A DNA stretch of 64,000 nt from NCBI GenBank assembly GCA_012932295.1, contig JAAONU010000004.1:7325030-7389029 (forward strand), read 5' to 3'. Below, one piece after another: positions 60,147 through 64,000 of the stretch. The translations under genes were made by a program, and so were the position numbers. The notes beneath the pieces were generated by a model. It did no database searches. It saw nothing but the letters and a program-made list of their open reading frames with translations, and was not told the origin of the DNA. Positions within the stretch are counted from its first letter, which is position 1. Each line of letters begins with the position of its first letter. This DNA is from Cyclina sinensis (lineage: Eukaryota > Mollusca > Bivalvia > Venerida > Veneridae).

Positions 60147-61579
60147 ATGGGAAGTGTGTTCTTCGAGAATGACACGCCACATGGCCTTGTCAAAAGGATT
60201 ATGTACAAGAAATATCTCCAGGCTTTTGTGCCTATAACACAAAATGCTAAGCCGCCGTTAAAGACTGTCATTATTGACGGTTTTGCTGGAACAGGACGTT
60301 ATGGTGAAGAATGGCCAAGAGAGATAGAGAAGTATGGTTCTCCACTGATAGCACTGATGGTAAGCTTAAACTTTTTCTACAAAAAACAGCATGGGAAAGA
60401 TAAGATTTGGGGCAAACCACAAACTGATAGAGATATAGAGGCGGAGACTGCTGATTTGTTCGCAAGTATGGAACTAGACGATACTGGCTTTGAAACTGAT
60501 GGTAGGCCTACAATTGAATTATATTTTGTTGAACAGAACCCCTATATCTTTAAAGAACTTTGCGGAAACGTCGATGAAGTCCTTACTGATTTCTTCACTA
60601 ATCCAGATATATCCTACACAGAAAAAAAATTAAGACCTTGGACTTAGAAGCTGACTTAGAAGCTGTAGAATTTTGCGTTTCGCACCCTTATTATCCTATT
60701 ACCTGTTATGCGGTAAATGCGAGCTTCACATATTTCAAGCCACCGTCTAATATTAGAAATGGTACAAGATGTCTTGTGTTCTTGGATCCTTTTGGATATT
60801 CCAATACGCCTATGAAACACGTTGAGAAATTCGTCCTGCCTGGGGTTTCCGTATTGATCAATTTTATGAGTAGTTTCGTCAACAGGTTTTTATCTGTAAA
60901 CCAAAAACCTATTCAGGACCTTTATGAAACACAATATTTGATTGAGAGGACAGGCCAATCGAACTTAAAAGAGGATCTAGACAGGTATATGTTACATCTT
61001 TCCCAAAAGTTTATGCCTGGATATAGACAACCTCTCGGTAACATAGAGAGATGTGCAGCCAGGTATGAAGAATGCCTGAGAATGGCTTTCAACAGCAACT
61101 TTTCTCTTTCATTTGAGATACGAGGAAAGAACAACTGCATCATCTATCATCTAATATTCATCACCCAGCATGAAAAAAGCCTGAAAATTATGAAAGAATC
61201 AATGAATCGCTGTTCTCAGGTTAAGGATGGGTTTGCCATGTCTGACTATACTGTGTACAGAAATGGCAGCATGCTGAATCTGGCCAACACTCAAGATGTA
61301 AACGTTGTTGCTGATGCTATTTATGCGCAATTTCAGGGCAGTAAGGGAGTATCAATTTCAGATGTGGAAACATATGTCTGGCTCAACACCCCATATGTTT
61401 TTAGAAAGAAACCCCTGGCTGTTATGACGAAGGAAGACGACCCACGTATAACAGCGGTGTATGATTCAAACGGAGAGCTTCCACATAGAAGAGGAACGTT
61501 TCCTGACCACACAACTTGGTACTTGGACTTCCGCAAAAATCATAACTTAACATATACATTTCCAGACTTTGTACTCTAA
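60147..61579 (+). CDS. TcmP-like (three-Cys-motif partner family) protein, frame-interrupted
   Basis: Resembles bacterial TcmP proteins, a methyltransferase-like fold whose substrate is not established. The first frame (60147-60647, 166 codons) has IDGFAGTGRY at 43-52, the motif I-like glycine loop, GSPLIAL at 64-70 and FVEQNP at 127-132. The second frame (usable from about 60629 to 61579) has FLDPFGY (about 60779-60799) and a C-terminal winged-helix-like region with TPYVFRKKPL and RRGTFPDHTTWYLDF. Together they make one protein of about 475 residues. The frames change at an A8 run (60622-60629). One base missing there, an assembly error, a real lesion or ribosomal slippage would all explain it. 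No introns inside. A TTTTCAG acceptor-like site lies 7 bases before the ATG. A bacterial-type gene in an animal genome suggests horizontal transfer. Family call from recalled motifs, moderately sure. Confidence 0.6.
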
Positions 61580-64000
61580 GTATTTCATTGTTGTAACAAT
61601 CGACTGTGCTGCTCATAGATTATTGCCAGTCATAAGTTTTATCAAACCAATGTGACAACTGAAATTGAAAAACATAGGAAGCGAAATGATAATTCACCTG
61701 ACTTGATCCATCAGTTAGAACCAATTTAACACTCAGTATAATAAAAAAGATCTATTTAAAATCTACACTGAAGAGTCAACCAATACAGGACTTAGTTTCC
61801 TATATTTAAAGGCTTATATTCACATAATATATATTTCAAATGCCAATAATGTATACTTCTAATCGTCAATGAGTAAGTTGCCTTGTTATCATCGTGTTTT
61901 TTATTTTCTCCTTCGTTTTCTTTATCTACATGACTATCCAGTTATATACTTCAAGCCACATCATGGCACATATTGTTAATCATTGAATGCTTAACGCAAA
62001 TTCTGTTAAAAATTTAAACACCGGTTTCTATAAAACAGGACAGATAAAATGTTATTGAAAATACTGTTTGAAATTAAATAATATATGCCAAATTATGTCA
62101 TGTCGATGTCAAGTATTTATAAATAAAGACTCAAGAATGATTAATTTAGGAGTATCTTGTTTAATGGAATGGAAGATAGAGATCACTACGCCAACTGAGT
62201 TCGACTAAGTTCTTGGACATGACATACTTGAGCAAGTTCAAAACTGTGAACATTATGCTGAAATGATGAATTTAGAAACACGGTATGCAACTGGTGTGCA
62301 GAATGTAACTTGTAAGCAAGGAAAAAAGCAGCTAAAGTAGGGATCACAGAAGTTACAATTCACTTCTATGCATTAAACAACGAAATATGGCTCTTTTGTG
62401 ACATGAGGAAGCAATTAACACAAAGAACTATAGATACTTTAAAATGATGATTATTGAAATTTAACACGAAAGACGTTGTAGGATAAAATGAGGTAGCTGG
62501 CATGTCATCAATCATGACATATTTTGTTAGAAGTTTTTCAGAAAGTATCTTTTCTTTGTGTCAGCAGATGTATTACTTAGGACAATACTTGATTTTTATA
62601 TAGAAGTTTAGAAAAGAATGTCCTTAAATCTACTAATTACCTGTGTTATATTATGTTTTGTTTGTTTTCCTTTTTTTCACAGCTTGTGTTTACATTTTTA
62701 TGACGTCATGCATACGATGTATTATGATAATGTTGTGTTCTGATTTTAATTGAATAAATGTCCCTTATTTGTATCTTAGAGGAGAAACATGGGTGGGCAG
62801 TTTTCAGCTTTATCTGAAAATAGTATGAACAGAAAATAGGTCAGAAAACACCAGTATAATTTACTTTTTCTTACATCAGTTTTCTTTCAATCTTTCTAAG
62901 CTAGTTTAATCCTCTTTTTTCTATTTTGTAATAGGATTGATTTCTGTCATTGAAATGCTATCCATAACATAGATATGTATTCAGAATAAAACAATGTATA
63001 TAGTATAGGATCTTCAGTTAATTTTGGGATGACCACGACCGGTGCGCCACGTGCAAATAAAATAGATAATAATTTTATTATATCTAACCATCATGTACTG
63101 TTAAAACAAAAACGTTCATTTTGAACTTCATTTTCATTCTCACAAGAAAACATCAGGTCGGCGTCAGGCCAAATAGGTTGCAGGAATATAGACAAACACT
63201 ACTGATGTACTGAACAAAAATAATTAGTATTTTACAAAGTCCCCAACTCCCCTCCCCCGCTTGTTCAAAAGACCTATATTAACATATCCAAAGTACACAT
63301 AAAGTTTTTCTGCTACACCTATCCAACATTCTGACATCTAAGCTGATTTACGTCCAAATTGGTTGTGTCGTGAAAATGACCTATACATATATACTTATAA
63401 CATATTTGAACACTGTATCCTGAGTGAATGATTCCTTCCTAAGGTCTGCAATCGAAAATTGGTCAAGCATGCATGCATTGAGAGGCTGTTATCCACTTTG
63501 TATTAGCTATTTTTGAAGTATTACTTTAAACGCATTTATTTTACATCGATTGCAACGTTTATTCACCCCTTTCGATAAATTCTTCCTGTGTTCAACTAGT
63601 GCCTGAAGTACCTTGAAGTGCCTCTGTCTGGTTTTTGCACATACCCTGAAAAACTCGACACGTTGATTGAAAAAATACTGACAAGAGTCTGCGAAACTCC
63701 GTGTTTTTATTTTTGCTACTCTTTGAACAAGTTATGTCTATAACTGCCAGTTCAGAGCTAGGATTGAGGGATTACTTTGCGGAACCTTTGCTTGTTTCAG
63801 CCAGTGGCTGTAGTACAACGTGTCCTATCATGCTTTCGGATGATCCGAAACAAGTTACTACTAACTTAAAATGATAGTGGGTCAAACTAAAGTAGGTTAT
63901 TTTTAAACATGATGAAATTAACCACTACCTGACTCGTGTGAACATGATACTTCTTTGGCAAGAATATGGAACGCCTGAGCTGCCTCTATATGATGAATAC
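61580..64000. other. 3' flank of the TcmP-like gene, nothing recognised
   Basis: Only short random ORFs. A small hairpin (TTCGGATGATCCGAA) lies near 63836. No repeat family seen elsewhere in the window recurs here. Confidence 0.5.
62122..62127 (+). terminator. Candidate polyadenylation signal of the TcmP-like gene
   Basis: AATAAA about 540 bases after the stop codon. A second one occurs near 62752. Weak evidence on its own in AT-rich DNA. Confidence 0.3.

Noticed and set aside
60032..60271. Minus-strand hydrophobic ORF overlapping the TcmP-like start
   Set aside because: Antisense shadow of the conserved coding region.

Overview
This is eukaryotic DNA with low GC, large introns and dense repeats. 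The best fit is a bivalve mollusc. The evidence is a complete class III transmembrane adenylyl cyclase gene with GT-AG introns, plus several repeat families that look typical of bivalve genomes: the TTTTAGCTCACCTGAGC family, the GATCTGCACTGGTCGCA inverted-repeat family, the TATGCCTC family and the GACCTTGACC tandem units. Species cannot be fixed from the sequence alone.

Layout. 1-9595 is intergenic or upstream sequence: a tRNA-like SINE fragment, two long copies of the AGCTCACCTGAGC repeat, an inverted-repeat MITE and no convincing gene. 9596-about 45000 (+) is one gene, an ADCY5/ADCY6-type adenylyl cyclase. I could join 19 coding exons (9665-43058) in phase into 1168 residues, with both six-helix membrane cassettes and both catalytic halves (C1a, C2a). 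All canonical catalytic residues I checked are present. One unusual substitution, Tyr1033, sits where the forskolin-pocket Ser normally is. Its introns hold a 666-bp MITE with an exact 5-bp target duplication, a 1.1-kb PIF/Harbinger derivative that keeps a broken piece of transposon gene, a Tc1/mariner-superfamily or pogo-like MITE, and two long minisatellites (20-bp and 24-bp units). A third minisatellite (45-bp units) lies after the stop codon.

43059-51455 holds the 3' flank and about 4 kb of tandemly organised AGCTCACCTGAGC-type repeats. 51456-58328 is bounded by inverted arms of about 205 bp, each made of nine copies of a CGCTAWATGTCGCA box in the same order. This looks like a 6.9-kb foldback-type transposable element with nested SINE-like, MITE-like and microsatellite cargo.

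59660-61579 (+) carries the most unexpected gene: an intronless coding region resembling the bacterial TcmP family (three-Cys-motif partner, a methyltransferase-like fold). It is interrupted by a single-base frame change at an A8 run and is preceded by a decayed tandem copy of its first 49 codons. A bacterial origin by horizontal transfer is likely but not proven. 61580-64000 has no recognisable gene.

The cyclase and the TcmP-like gene show no functional link; they are simply neighbours on the same strand.
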